DNA of 64,000 bases from Calycina herbarum. Taxonomy: Eukaryota > Ascomycota > Leotiomycetes > Helotiales > Pezizellaceae. The stretch is from contig LLEY01000007.1 of NCBI GenBank assembly GCA_001414485.1, forward strand, positions 496,001 through 560,000, written 5' to 3'. Numbering within the stretch: position 1 is the first letter of the stretch; each line of letters starts with the position of its first letter. Positions 11,861 through 21,984 of this stretch are shown here, one piece after another. A program made the position numbers and the translations under genes. The notes under the pieces were generated by a model, which saw only the letters and a list, made by a program, of their open reading frames with translations, did no database searches and was not told the DNA's origin.

Positions 11861-13595
11861 TTAATCCTGTCTATCTTTACTCCGTGATCTCATGCTGTCA
11901 GTGGGGGACATGGTCGCCACTGCATGTCTACTTTCTTTGTCCTTGATCTCGACAACTCTCATATCAAGACCAACGCGGAACTTTTTTCCCCGCCACATAA
12001 CGGTCGTACCACCAAGGCAAGCCCAGGACCAGATTGGAAGGGCAAGAAACTCCCGTCCAAACCAGGCAAGAACCCACTCCCCAAGTGGTCGTCTGGATAA
12101 TGCCTCTGGTGGCCTTGCGAAGGACGGCGTATCAGAATCCAGTTCGACGGAAGCGCCGGAATGCAGTTTTCGGTATGCGAGAGCGTCCAGAGTCATCCAA
12201 GCAAGTACGCTGCTTAGCCAGAATGCGAAAAATGCAAGCCAAGTGTTGGGGGCCGCGAGATTCTTGTGACACCAAGGTAGAGTTGCAAATGCGAAAGCTC
12301 CATATGCTGAACATAATAGAGGCTCAACACCTGGCTCAACAAAAGTTGCTAATGTTACGGTCCATTTCCTGACGCGTAACCATCGGACTCTGCGGGCGAT
12401 ATATTCCCGTACTGACATGCCTGTCATTGGCTGAATTGCTAGATCACCAAAAACAAGTCCGTGCTTGTAGAATTTGATGCCTTCCTCCTCCTCTTTTACC
12501 TTCTTTCTCCAGAGGAGATCTCCAATGAGATGGTCCTCGCATATATTTTCGGAGAAGAAGTCAATTCCAGGCGAATAGGAGGGCGAGGAAGAAGTGAGAA
12601 AATCGAGGTGAGACTTTCGAAACATGTTGGACTTACCAACAATACAGGGAGCTACAGAAACTGTATTGATAGCTGTGTAAAATTTGGCATGGGACCCTGC
12701 CATGAACATCTCTTCAAGACGTCCTCCACCAGTTCGAAGAATTGTATTCAAGGATGAGTCGGATGCGTGTGGGGATACGTCGTATTCGCGAGAATTCGCA
12801 TTCGTTTCTGGATTTGAGCCATATCCCCCAAGCAATCCTCTAGTCTCTTCCCCAACACTTGATCCCACGCTATCGACCACAAGTGGGAGTTGGTGAACGA
12901 ATTTATAAGGAACGGTCCTCGATCCGTCTGGTTTATATCCACAGAGTTTGTCCACCATTCGTCCTGCAACGCCCTTTCCGATCCAGATATTGCAGTCGAG
13001 AGTCCATATTATATCTCCTTTGGCTTCTCTATATCCACGGCTCATATTTCGAATTTTGGGATTTGGCCCGAGGTTACTTCCATTACCGCTGAGGTTTGGA
13101 TCTTCCTCCTCCACAAATATCCTCGCATCGAAAGTCGGAAAGTCTGCCAGCAGTCGTTGTAGGACTGGGAAGGCTGGGTCGTCTGCGGAAGCTATACAAA
13201 AGTGTATCGTCAACTTTTCGGAAGGATATAATTGTCGAAAGGTGGCAGCAAGGCACTCGTAGAGCTGGGGCTCAAGGCCTTTGACGGGTCGGAGAACGGT
13301 GACATGAGGTATGTCTTCAAGTTTTATGGTAGGGGATACGGCTGGCTTGGGTTTCGATGAATAGCGACGATATCTGGGTCAAGGTAAGCAAGGCATTAGG
13401 AGGTTGTACGAGATGGAGAATGTACAATTGGGTGAATCCGATTACTTGTACGCCAAGGATAAAACAGTACCAGATGCCACATGCGGCAGAAGCGGCGAAG
13501 AGCCAGGTTGGAATGTCATGATTTCCGCCAGCGACTGAATCTGCCTTTGCAGTCGCGGGCGCAAAAGAGGAATAGTAAGAACGGAAAAAGGACAT
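11861..13595 (-). CDS. GCS1: Ceramide glucosyltransferase (GT21)
   Basis: Makes glucosylceramide from ceramide and UDP-glucose in Golgi/ER membranes. Two exons, 13595-13426 and 13373-11861, with a 52-base intron (GTACAT to CCCAG), phases in agreement, giving about 560 residues. Start is the ATG at 13595 (MSFFRSYYSS). A transmembrane segment (residues about 30-56, WLFAASAACGIWYCFILGVQ) precedes the catalytic domain. The entry motif is HVTVLRPVKGLEPQLYECL. Conserved acidic sites are EEEDPN, TLDCNIW (the DxD-equivalent) and ENICEDHLIGDLLW. The (Q/R)xxRW motif is ARRVRW, just after the GMSVREYI stretch. Hydrophobic segments near the C-terminus (NTWLAFFAFWLSSVLAW and LPIWSWACLGG) fit further membrane passes. 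All family hallmarks are present and no break is seen. Confidence 0.92.
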
Positions 13596-13889
13596 TCAAT
13601 TCGACTCTAACATTTGGATGTTGGGATTTCCAAGGGCAAAGGGGCTCTTAGATATAGCACCGCTCGTAAAGTCGTAAATTCTCACTCGAGTTCAATGTCT
13701 TTTCGCTGAGAAATCTAGATCACGTGGAAAGCGGAGCAAGCCGGCCCGGGCAAACCCTCTTCCGCAAGATCTTCCGACAGCAGAAAAAAGGTCAAAAAGG
13801 CCTCACCTTCCCCTCCACCAACAACTCTTCAACAACTTCCATTTTTTTTAACGCGCATCCTCAACCACCAGAGTGACACTTTTAAAACT

Positions 13890-14132
13890 GTAAGTACACC
13901 AGCCTTTTCTTTTTCACGGAATTTGGATAGGCAGCAACTGCCACATTGCGGTGATGACTCCAAACGATGCTTAGGAGATGTGACTCTGACTTTATGTCTC
14001 TCTCCAATGCTGGCTCAATTCCTTCGGGAAGACTACAACGGTATCTGAGCAATGCATACCATACACAGTGCTGGGGTCGAGATGATGTTGATTGATGCGA
14101 GAGTCTCTTGCTAACACTGTCGCGCTTCGTAG
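13890..14132 (+). other. Probable 5'-UTR intron of SEN2
   Basis: A consensus donor GTAAGT at 13890, a branch point CTAAC at 14111-14115 and an acceptor TAG ending at 14132 define a 243-base intron just before the coding start. No transcript evidence was available. Confidence 0.6.
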
Positions 14133-14143
14133 GATCTTTCGCA

Positions 14144-14158
14144 ATGACTCCACGCTAG
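14144..14158 (+). promoter_or_regulatory. Four-codon uORF ahead of SEN2
   Basis: ATG ACT CCA CGC TAG lies downstream of the predicted leader intron and ends 15 bases before the SEN2 ATG at 14174. It would be retained in spliced mRNA and could lower initiation at SEN2. Confidence 0.5.
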
Positions 14159-14173
14159 CATTGAACCAACAGC

Positions 14174-16120
14174 ATGGCGGATACAATCGCGACTCCAATC
14201 GCAGTCGCCATTGACACTGTCGATGGCGCATCAATTGACCCAGTAGTAGAAACTCCAAATGTCGAGAATGCTGCACCGGCACCAACGGCTGCAGCTCCTC
14301 GTCCACCGCGGGGACCAACCAAGTTCCAGATGATGAATACGCGCTATGCATTACCTGCCCCACTGCGAACCTTTCCTCTACCAACATTTGTACCTCATAA
14401 TCCGATATCTCTCCTTCAGATACTCTACGTTTGGGTATCGCAAACAATAAGTCCCCAGTCTTCCGCCTTTGATCCTCTATATCAAGGTTGGTTTTCTGCC
14501 GAGACGCGATCAGTCCATGTCACGGACTCTCGATCCATCAAAGCATTGTGGGATCAAGGTTTCTATGGCAAAGGAAGCCTGAGTCGAAGTGAGCCCAATT
14601 GGCTCAAGGCGGAAAAGGAAAAGCAAGCACGAGGATCGAGTAAGGCAAAAACAAGTGAAGAGCTCACACGGAAGAGACGTCGGGAGAGGCAGCAGGTTAA
14701 ATGGGAACGGGCAAGGGTACAGAAAGAAGCCATTGACCAAAAATTACTCGAAGAAGCCGAGGCGGCCAATAGTCCAGACATAGCCATCAATGGAAATCCT
14801 TTGCCTGTAGAGATCTCTTTCAACGTCTCTGCTGTGGACAGTCCTCCGGAACTGAGTACCAGTGACGATGCCTCTGATGTTTCCACACCGAGAGGTTTCG
14901 TCTCCCCGGTCGGACCTCTGGAACTATTACAACTCCCGAATTCCGAGGCTGAACTTGCCTCTTTCTTCAATGGCAACAAGGCTTTAGTGACTCCATTCAA
15001 TGTTTCCTCTGAGCAGGATCATTCGCCCAACCTCGGCGGCCTCCCTCATATTCATCTCGCACCTGTTGGCCCACTAGAGCTTCTAGCCTTGCCCAACTCG
15101 GCCTCGGAATTGGCAGAGTTGAATGTCGAGGAGCCCACACTATCACTCGAGTCCCCCATACAAACAAGCACAACAGAGGAGGTTATAATTGAAGATGCTG
15201 TCGCTGAAAATATACACATCAACGGCAATGGCTCAATACATCCAAAGGGGCTTCAAATGAATGGCTACACCAAATCCGAAAATACTGTCTCGACGTCTGT
15301 CACCAGTGATGAGATCTCAATGGCCTCGACACATACAGAAGATACAACTATCGATGGTCCCATCGTGGATAGCACCCCAAGAATCAAACGCCAAAAAAGT
15401 GTTAGATTCTCTCCCACCGTGGAGCAAAACACATTCCTACAATCCCAACCACCTAGCCCAGACCGCCGCATCGAGGTTGTCGAACCCACGGTTGCCGCCG
15501 AGGTTGCCATCGAGGCGAAGCAATTGGTCATCAAAGACCAAGAACATACCCAACTTACCCTGGAAGAAGCATTCTTCCTATCCTATGCCCTCGGTGCCCT
15601 CTCCATCTACGACCCCAGAACCAAAACTCCAATCTCAAACCTAAACCTCCTCTCCCTCTTCCGTCGCACATCCTACTTCCCACCACTAGCAGAAGGCAAT
15701 CTCCTTGCCCCAGACGATCCATTCATGATTAACTACACCGTGTACCATCATTTCCGCTCCCTCGGCTGGGTCGTCCGCTCAGGCGTCAAGTTCTCAGTCG
15801 ATTTCATGCTCTACACTCGCGGCCCTCCATTTTCTCACGCTGAATTCGCGGTCCTTGTTTTACCCTCATACAGTGATTCGTATTGGGACAACAACGAGGT
15901 TGCCAAGGCGAATGAGAGGCGGACTTGGGCTTGGTTGAGTTGTATTAATAGGGTTATTACGCAGGTTAAAAAGACGGTTATTTTGTGTTACGTGGATATT
16001 CCCAGACCCATTACTGCGGCGGAAGAAGAGAGTCTAGGTATTGATGGCGTTTTTGGACGTTACAAGGTCAGGGAGTTTGCGTTGAAGCGGTGGGTTAGTA
16101 ATAGACATCGGTCTACTTGA
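14174..16120 (+). CDS. SEN2: tRNA-splicing endonuclease catalytic subunit Sen2
   Basis: Subunit of the Sen2-Sen15-Sen34-Sen54 endonuclease that cuts the 5' splice site of intron-containing pre-tRNAs. One exon, 648 residues, ATG at 14174 (AGCATGGCG). The conserved N-terminal block includes GWFSAETRSVHV and LWDQGFYGKGSLSRSEP. A long, poorly conserved linker (residues about 190-450) includes KRQKSVRFSP. The C-terminal nuclease domain starts near LTLEEAFFLSYALGAL and contains YHHFRSLGWVVRSG and LYTRGPPFSHAEF. The catalytic triad is visible as Tyr about 547, His about 555 and Lys about 599/600 (ITQVKKTVIL). The linker carries two similar segments, VGPLELLQLPNSEAEL and VGPLELLALPNSASEL, an internal repeat of unknown role. 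Assignment is firm. Confidence 0.94.
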   Translation: MADTIATPIAVAIDTVDGASIDPVVETPNVENAAPAPTAAAPRPPRGPTKFQMMNTRYALPAPLRTFPLPTFVPHNPISLLQILYVWVSQTISPQSSAFDPLYQGWFSAETRSVHVTDSRSIKALWDQGFYGKGSLSRSEPNWLKAEKEKQARGSSKAKTSEELTRKRRRERQQVKWERARVQKEAIDQKLLEEAEAANSPDIAINGNPLPVEISFNVSAVDSPPELSTSDDASDVSTPRGFVSPVGPLELLQLPNSEAELASFFNGNKALVTPFNVSSEQDHSPNLGGLPHIHLAPVGPLELLALPNSASELAELNVEEPTLSLESPIQTSTTEEVIIEDAVAENIHINGNGSIHPKGLQMNGYTKSENTVSTSVTSDEISMASTHTEDTTIDGPIVDSTPRIKRQKSVRFSPTVEQNTFLQSQPPSPDRRIEVVEPTVAAEVAIEAKQLVIKDQEHTQLTLEEAFFLSYALGALSIYDPRTKTPISNLNLLSLFRRTSYFPPLAEGNLLAPDDPFMINYTVYHHFRSLGWVVRSGVKFSVDFMLYTRGPPFSHAEFAVLVLPSYSDSYWDNNEVAKANERRTWAWLSCINRVITQVKKTVILCYVDIPRPITAAEEESLGIDGVFGRYKVREFALKRWVSNRHRST

Positions 16121-16984
16121 TTTTGGGAAGCGAAAATGGGGAGAAGGAAGGGAGGGCGGACGTGTAATGATTGTATGATTATGATGTTTGTATATGATAT
16201 CTCTTTTTGACATGCAAATATGATACTCCGAACATGGTCTTGTTTGTCTTTTCTTACCAATGTTTACCATTCAGTATGTGTGCTAGGCAAGTGCCGAGTT
16301 GGCCACGTACTTAGTTTCTCTTGTTGGTCATAATTTGCCTACTGAATTATCAAGCATTTCGGCCTTGTGGTTGTGCTTTCGTTGTAATCAGAGCGATGTT
16401 TTTTCTCCGTCTCTTGGTCTTAAAATCCGTCATTTCCATCATTGGTATCTAAGTGCCAAAATGCTTCAGCTATGCAATTTCAGATCTACGTGGCTAGTCG
16501 CCGATGCATGTTAAGCCCGAAATCATTTCCAATTGTTTCATATGATTATCATCGTTTGTGTTTTTTGGAAAAGCCGTTTATTATGGTTGACTTTGCAGGT
16601 GTATAACTTCGAGGTTGAGGTAATTCATCGCACGCGGCTAATATCGTCCTGCTTCTCGCTAATTTGGGTTCCTGGTGATTACTGAACCAGTTTGTTTCTT
16701 GCAATCGCCGAATGCCCTTTCAATATTGCAATATTGAGGGAAGTGTAACATACGATGATTACTCAACCAAAAGTCGAGTTCACGAATGTCATTGATTACT
16801 TTTTGGTAATCTCACGAATTACTGATCACTCCAAAGAGCACATGTTTTACGCTAAGAGTAAACTCTCATAAGTATAAGAGTGTGAAGAATCTCCACATAT
16901 CGAACACCGAGCATCCAACCACAACCTCTTCCTCCAATTTCTTTACACCTAATCAATCACCAAATCGAAAAATACACATCAAAA
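16121..16984. other. Intergenic, promoter of the NmrA-like gene
   Basis: No gene seen. The last 100 bases are C/A-rich leader up to the ATG at 16985. Confidence 0.6.
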
Positions 16985-18165
16985 ATGGCATCCCACCCCA
17001 TCAAAACAATCTTCATAATCGGCGGAACAGGCGCCCAAGGTCTCCCCGTAATCCAAGCCCTCTCCCCAACCTACCACATCCGCGTCCTAACCCGCTCCAT
17101 CACCTCCGCCAGGGCTCAATCTCTCCTCGCCCTCCCAAATGTCTCCCTCCTCGAAGGAACATTCGCTGACGAAGATACTCTCCGGAAAGGCTTCTCGGGT
17201 GTGGAAGGCGCATTCGTGAATATAGACGGCTTCAACACGGGTGAAAAGAATGAACTCTACTGGGCCATTCGAACCTACGAAATCGCTCTCCAATCCGGTG
17301 TGAAGTTCTTCGTGTATGGTAATTTGGAGTATATCTCCAAAGAATCTGGGTATGATGACAGGTTTCGAGCTGGTCATTATGATGGCAAGGGACGGGTGGG
17401 GGAGTGGATTCTTTTTCAAAACCAGTTCAATCGTCAAAAAATGGCGGCGGCATTGTTTACTACGGGGCCGTATATTGAGATGACTATCTCCTCCAGAACC
17501 CTCATGTCTCCAACCATCGAAGATGGAGTTGTGACGTGGACGGCGCCGATGGGGAAGGGCAAGATGGCGCCGGTTGCGTTGGATGATGTGGGGGTTTATG
17601 TTAAATGGCTTTTTGAACATAGGGAGAGGGCTGATGGGATGGATTTGAAGGTTTCTATTGCGGATTTTGGGTTTGAGGAGTTGGCGAGGGCTTTTCAGAA
17701 GGTTACGGAAAAGCCAGCGAAGTTTGTGGATGTGAGTCTTGAGGAGTTCTGGAGTGAGCCGGGACGGAAGGCTTGGGGAGAGCAACCGGCAGGGTATAAT
17801 GCCAGTCTCGAAGACAAGAGCTCTATGAGTGTTAAGGATAATTTTACTGGGGGTGTGAGTTCTTCCTTTTCCTTTTTCTTTTCCTTTTTCTTTTCCTCTT
17901 TCTTTTTGTTTGGGTTGGGCTAATGTTTTTTTTTTTGCAGTGGAATATTTGGAGATATGGGGTTGAGTTGGGGATTATTAGGAGGGATTATAAGTTATTG
18001 GATGAGATCCATCCGAAGAGGATTAAGAGTATAGAGGAGTGGTTCGCAAAGGAGAATCAAAAGGGTATTGAGGGGGGCAAGGGGACGTTGTGGGAGAGGG
18101 TTCAGGCTGAGAATCAGGTTCCCATCTTGAAGATTGGCGAGGATGGATGGTCAGGGAAGTTGTGA
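16985..18165 (+). CDS. NmrA-like family NAD(P)-binding protein
   Basis: Two exons, 16985-17854 and 17941-18165, with an 86-base intron (GTGAGT to a long T tract and GCAG), phase 0, giving 364 residues. The N-terminus holds the Rossmann nucleotide loop FIIGGTGAQGLPV (GxxGxxG) near residues 10-22. The body follows the atypical short-chain dehydrogenase fold of NmrA/HSCARG proteins: LLEGTFADEDTLRKGFSGVEGAFVN, then VKFFVYGNLEYISKES. These proteins bind NAD(P) and often act as redox sensors or isoflavone-reductase-like enzymes rather than classical dehydrogenases; the YxxxK motif is not obvious. The intron is rich in TTTTC repeats. The second exon (WNIWRYGVELGIIRRDY) completes the family's usual C-terminus. 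Regulatory versus enzymatic role cannot be told. Confidence 0.87.
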
Positions 18166-18661
18166 GTTGGGGTTTGAAAATGGAAATTTTCCAATTGCTA
18201 TTCTCGGCCGGGGGAGGCTTGGATGTTTTGCTTTAGTTGAAGGATTTGATGAAAAGAATTTTTGCAAGGGTTGTCGACTAAGTATAATAAAAGTAAAGTA
18301 AAAGATAAATAATTCTTAAAATAACCTCTTTTCTTGAAAGAAATTTCACTACCCCTGTAAGGTTGACGGGCTATGTATGCCAAGACCCTTTAAAAATTAA
18401 GACAGATATAAAATTGTCTGTTTTTGTCTTATAAAGTTTATAGAGTATAAGAGGAGATATAAGCCTCTTCTTTCCTGTTCTTATAAATAGTATATTATAT
18501 GTTGTTATTAATCAATAAGTAAAAGAGTGTCTAAAAAGAGGAAATTAAGGAATTTTCTCAAAAAGCTTAGATTATAAAAAAAGTGGGCAAATTCTAATAC
18601 ACCAAAACAAAATACGATCATCTGCAAATTTGTTCTAGGAACCTTAATCATTACCCCCATA
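18166..18661. other. AT-rich intergenic spacer
   Basis: No gene. It marks the border to an AT-rich accessory stretch that continues to about 24 kb. Confidence 0.6.
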
Positions 18662-19559
18662 ATGTATCACTTTTTTCAGGTAATTTGCTCTCATTGTCAT
18701 GATCCCTCTACAGCAGATTTGAGAGTTGTCAATGATGAAACGGCGGAATTATGGGTTGTCAATCCCGATTGGAGTGTTGACGACCCCAACTGGCTTAATG
18801 TCTTTCCAGATAACGCTCATCATCTGGAATCAATCTCTAGGGGTAAGACTGATGTCGAGATTTCTAGCTTCTGCCAACAATGTTTCCAGTATGGAGATGG
18901 TCTTTATGATTCTTCTCGGGAGCCTCATGAGGGCAGGATATGTAGAAACAAGTGGGCAGCTTCTGGGAGACCTCGCCAGACGACTGATTGAATCTTGCAC
19001 ACCATTGATGGGAAGAGACGACATACACGCAATTGTTCGGAATTATGATGACAACGATTATGATTCCTTGCATGCGTTGCAGCGTTCGCTTTGGTGCGGA
19101 CTCCAAGAGTTAATCGGAACTGAGAGGGAACAAGATATGCGGATAGATTGGAGTCGACCAGAGCTCAAGGAACGACTTAACCTCCTGGGAGCTTTAAAAA
19201 GAATGCACGTTACAATTACCATTGGTACGTACGCGGCTTACGAAAGGTTTCTGAGTCGCGAACGTATTTTGCAGAAGTACTCAGTCACCCCTGTTCCACC
19301 AGGGGACCTCCAAGAAAACGGGCCAGATGAATGTATGTACAGCATATGCGGCGTTCCATTTGGGGAGAAAAGCGAGGGTCTAACTCCCTGCAACCACGTT
19401 TTTGGAAGTCTCTGTCTTGCTAAGTGGCTAACTACATTTTCTCAGCTTAGCGACTGCCCTCTATGTAGAGCAGTATTTCCGGTTCAGGAAGTGAAAGTAG
19501 AAGCACCACATTGGATGCAGCTGTTTCGAGAATTGAACAGACTCATAATCGGCTTTTAG
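18662..19559 (+). CDS. CxxC/RING-type protein, copy A, reading frame interrupted
   Basis: Starts at an ATG (MYHFFQVICSHCHD) aligned with copy B. The N-terminal part has two metal-binding-like pairs, CSHC and CQQC, in the frame beginning at 18662. The rest (LGDLARRLIESCTPLMG to stop at 19559) lies in another frame. Between the CQQCF codons and LGD, copy A has 82 bases where copy B has 87, so the change looks like an indel between 18893 and 18963; no intron with correct phases was found. The C-terminus is RING-like: CMYSIC, PCNHVFGSLCLAKWL, CPLCRAVF, followed by WMQLFREL. Possible ubiquitin-ligase-like role, unproven. The open second frame is long (278 codons), so either the gene decayed recently or the assembly has an indel. 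Confidence 0.55.
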
Positions 19560-20473
19560 CAAGGATTCCGCCGGAACCAGAAGATTATGTTTTGGATCAT
19601 CTGCTACTACTAGATGACTTTTATGTCCAATGATTAGATCCTATATTAAATCTAGTGTTGCTATGGCTCTATGTTAATTACTCTTTAAAGTCTCTTTTCG
19701 AGACTTTTAAGATGAAGTTCTCATCGCTAAATCCCCCTATAAAATTGTACCAAGACATGACCAAAATCAATGAAAACTTATACTCAAGCCTCAATTACTC
19801 GAATTGATTCTCTTTGTATGTGAAACCCACTAATTCTTTACGATGTATACGTAGGTGTCTATTGGTGTATATTCAAGTTCCTACCACAGAAATTAGAAAA
19901 CATAATCTTCTGACCTTGCTAACAATAAACCCCCCATGAAAGAACTTCGAGATCTTTTTCTTTCAACAAACAAAGCACTGTGCTATGACTTCTTTTCACC
20001 TCATGTTATTTTGGAGACAAAGAATACCTCGAACAATTCGGTTTTGCCGTGCAATACTAGCATAGGAGCGATTACAGCAAGTATTAGAGTTAAGTTCACA
20101 ATTTCCACACACTATTATCACTTCACAACATTCATGCAAGATTACATTTGAAACGTAGACACGAGCAAGTGGGTAAAAGTTGTGTTCCTTTCTTTTAAAT
20201 TATTCGTGAATAATACTTTGTTAACAACAGGCATATGAATAGGCCTAAATAAGGACCTTTCGTAGTTAATTGGCTGTATTTCGCATGGACGAAGAATACT
20301 CCAACTATTTTTCTATCGCTTTTATGTCACTTTTGTGACCATTAAGTCATACTAAAGCCCATCCCATTGCACCTTCGTTCGTTCACTTCCATCAGAACAC
20401 AGGATCGAAACCACAAAACTAAGACGATCTTATACCTACAGCTCCCAGAAGCCCACCAGCCATCACTTCCACA
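19560..20473. other. AT-rich intergenic spacer
   Basis: Separates copies A and B of the CxxC/RING-type family. No gene or clear repeat was seen. Confidence 0.55.
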
Positions 20474-21554
20474 ATGTATCGCTTCATGCACGTTTTTTGT
20501 CCATCCTGCAGAGACGACAAAACCGCCGAGCTAAGAGCTAAGAGTACTCGACGTCGAGACAGGACAGCAGTGGAGGAGTGTTGACCCAAGCTGGAACGTT
20601 GACCACTCCAACTGGCTTGAAGTCTTTCCTGGTGATGCTCACCAACTAGAAGCGTTTGCGAAAGGAAAAACTCGTGTTCCCGGTACTTCATATTGTCAAG
20701 AATGTTTCAATTACCGAGAAGCCCAGCGCCTGTTTATCACCACAGATCCGGTAACAAGGCCAAAAATTCTATAAATAAGTGAAAGGTTTCTGGGAGACTG
20801 GTCCACCGAGTTCGTTGAGTCCACAACTCCATCAATGGGAGGAGATAAACTATAGTACGTAAGTAATCATGAATGGGCCCTCGATCAAAAAGACGTTCTA
20901 AACCTCCACTGACTGGAACACCTTGGACTGAATGAAATCTTCAAAGCCCAGAGAGAACAAATGATAGATGTTGATTGGAATCGTCCCAAACTGAAGGAGC
21001 AAACTGAGCTGCTAGATGCTTTGCGAATAAGTTCCATTACCAACGATGTTCGCCTTTACGTTGAGAGAACCCGAGACTTCCCTGATCATCCTTGGACTGT
21101 CGCTGGTCTAGAGGCCTTTTTGCAACACTATTCAATTCTACCTGTGCCGCCCGAGGATCTTAAGGAAAATGATGCAAATGAGTGTATCTTCTGTGTTATT
21201 CCTTTTGGAGAGGAAAGCGATGGTCAGGTGGAGTATTCAGTAAGGACTCCATGTAACCATGTATTCGGATGCATCGTAAGCAAGCTTTCCCTTGTATAAA
21301 ATCCCATTGTTGGTCTCCGGGAGCAAGTTTGATTCTTACTCACTGCTCTGGGCTTCTGGTTCAACGAGAAACACACGTGCTAATTTGATACAGTGTCTCG
21401 CCGACTGGCTAGAATCATCAAATCTCTAGTGAAGACTTGTCCTTATTGCAGAAGGAGATTGGAGGCCAAAGGGGGACTACGCTGGCTTCAGATGATTCGA
21501 AACTTCAAAGGATACTCACAAGGTCATAAGGTACGGAGCAATAGTTGGACTTAG
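20474..21554 (+). pseudogene. CxxC/RING-type protein, copy B, decayed
   Basis: Clear homologue of copy A: MYRFMHVFCPSCRDD at the ATG, then, after a frameshift near 20576, NWLEVFPGDAHQLEAF and YCQECF. In-frame stops follow (TAA near 20772 and further ones to about 20910). An open stretch 20961-21299 holds DWNRPKLKEQTELLDALR and the RING start CIFCVIPFGEE and TPCNHVFGC. A plausible intron (GTAAGC at about 21276 to ACAG at about 21393) then leads to CLADWLESSNL, followed by a TAG and, in another frame, TCPYCRRRL. At least two frameshifts and several stops make a product unlikely. It lies in direct orientation 1.8 kb from copy A, so the pair is a tandem duplication. Confidence 0.8.
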
Positions 21555-21984
21555 CTATATGACAAACACACAATTTTCATTCAACCAAACTGGAGACTTG
21601 GAGCCCCATTTTCTATCCTATGTGAAAGATAAGGAATCTTGTCATTGTTACATTGGAGAATGTAAGTTATTGATTTACTAATGCCATAGTTACAATTTAA
21701 CAAGGTTTGAACTGCCATTCGAAACAAAAGAAGTAAACTGATAACGTATACACATGATACCATGAATAACACATCCAAAACGATCCCCCTTTTCACAACT
21801 CGCTTAATTGATATAAATCTCTCTAGCTCGCACAACTGTTCCCTCTCTCTGATGTGTATGACGATGAAAGTCAAACTCATGAAGCTCGCCAAGTGTATCA
21901 GTTGAATGAGACAAAGCATGATTTCTGCCAATCGGTCAAAACAAACTTATCATTTCCCGAAATCTCTCAACACACCAAAATCTA
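21555..21984. other. Intergenic, nothing recognised
   Basis: Spacer between the end of pseudogene copy B and the 3' end of the ankyrin gene. Confidence 0.55.

Larger units (their letters stand above)
13596..14173 (+). promoter_or_regulatory. Divergent promoter region and SEN2 leader
   Basis: The gap of 578 bases between the divergent ceramide glucosyltransferase and SEN2 starts contains both promoters. The right half is inferred to be the SEN2 5' leader, containing an intron and a very short upstream ORF listed separately. Confidence 0.55.

Noticed and set aside
17855..17940. Coding continuation VSSSFSFFFSFFF of the NmrA-like gene
   Set aside because: It is the T-rich intron; splicing at GTGAGT to GCAG restores the normal family C-terminus.
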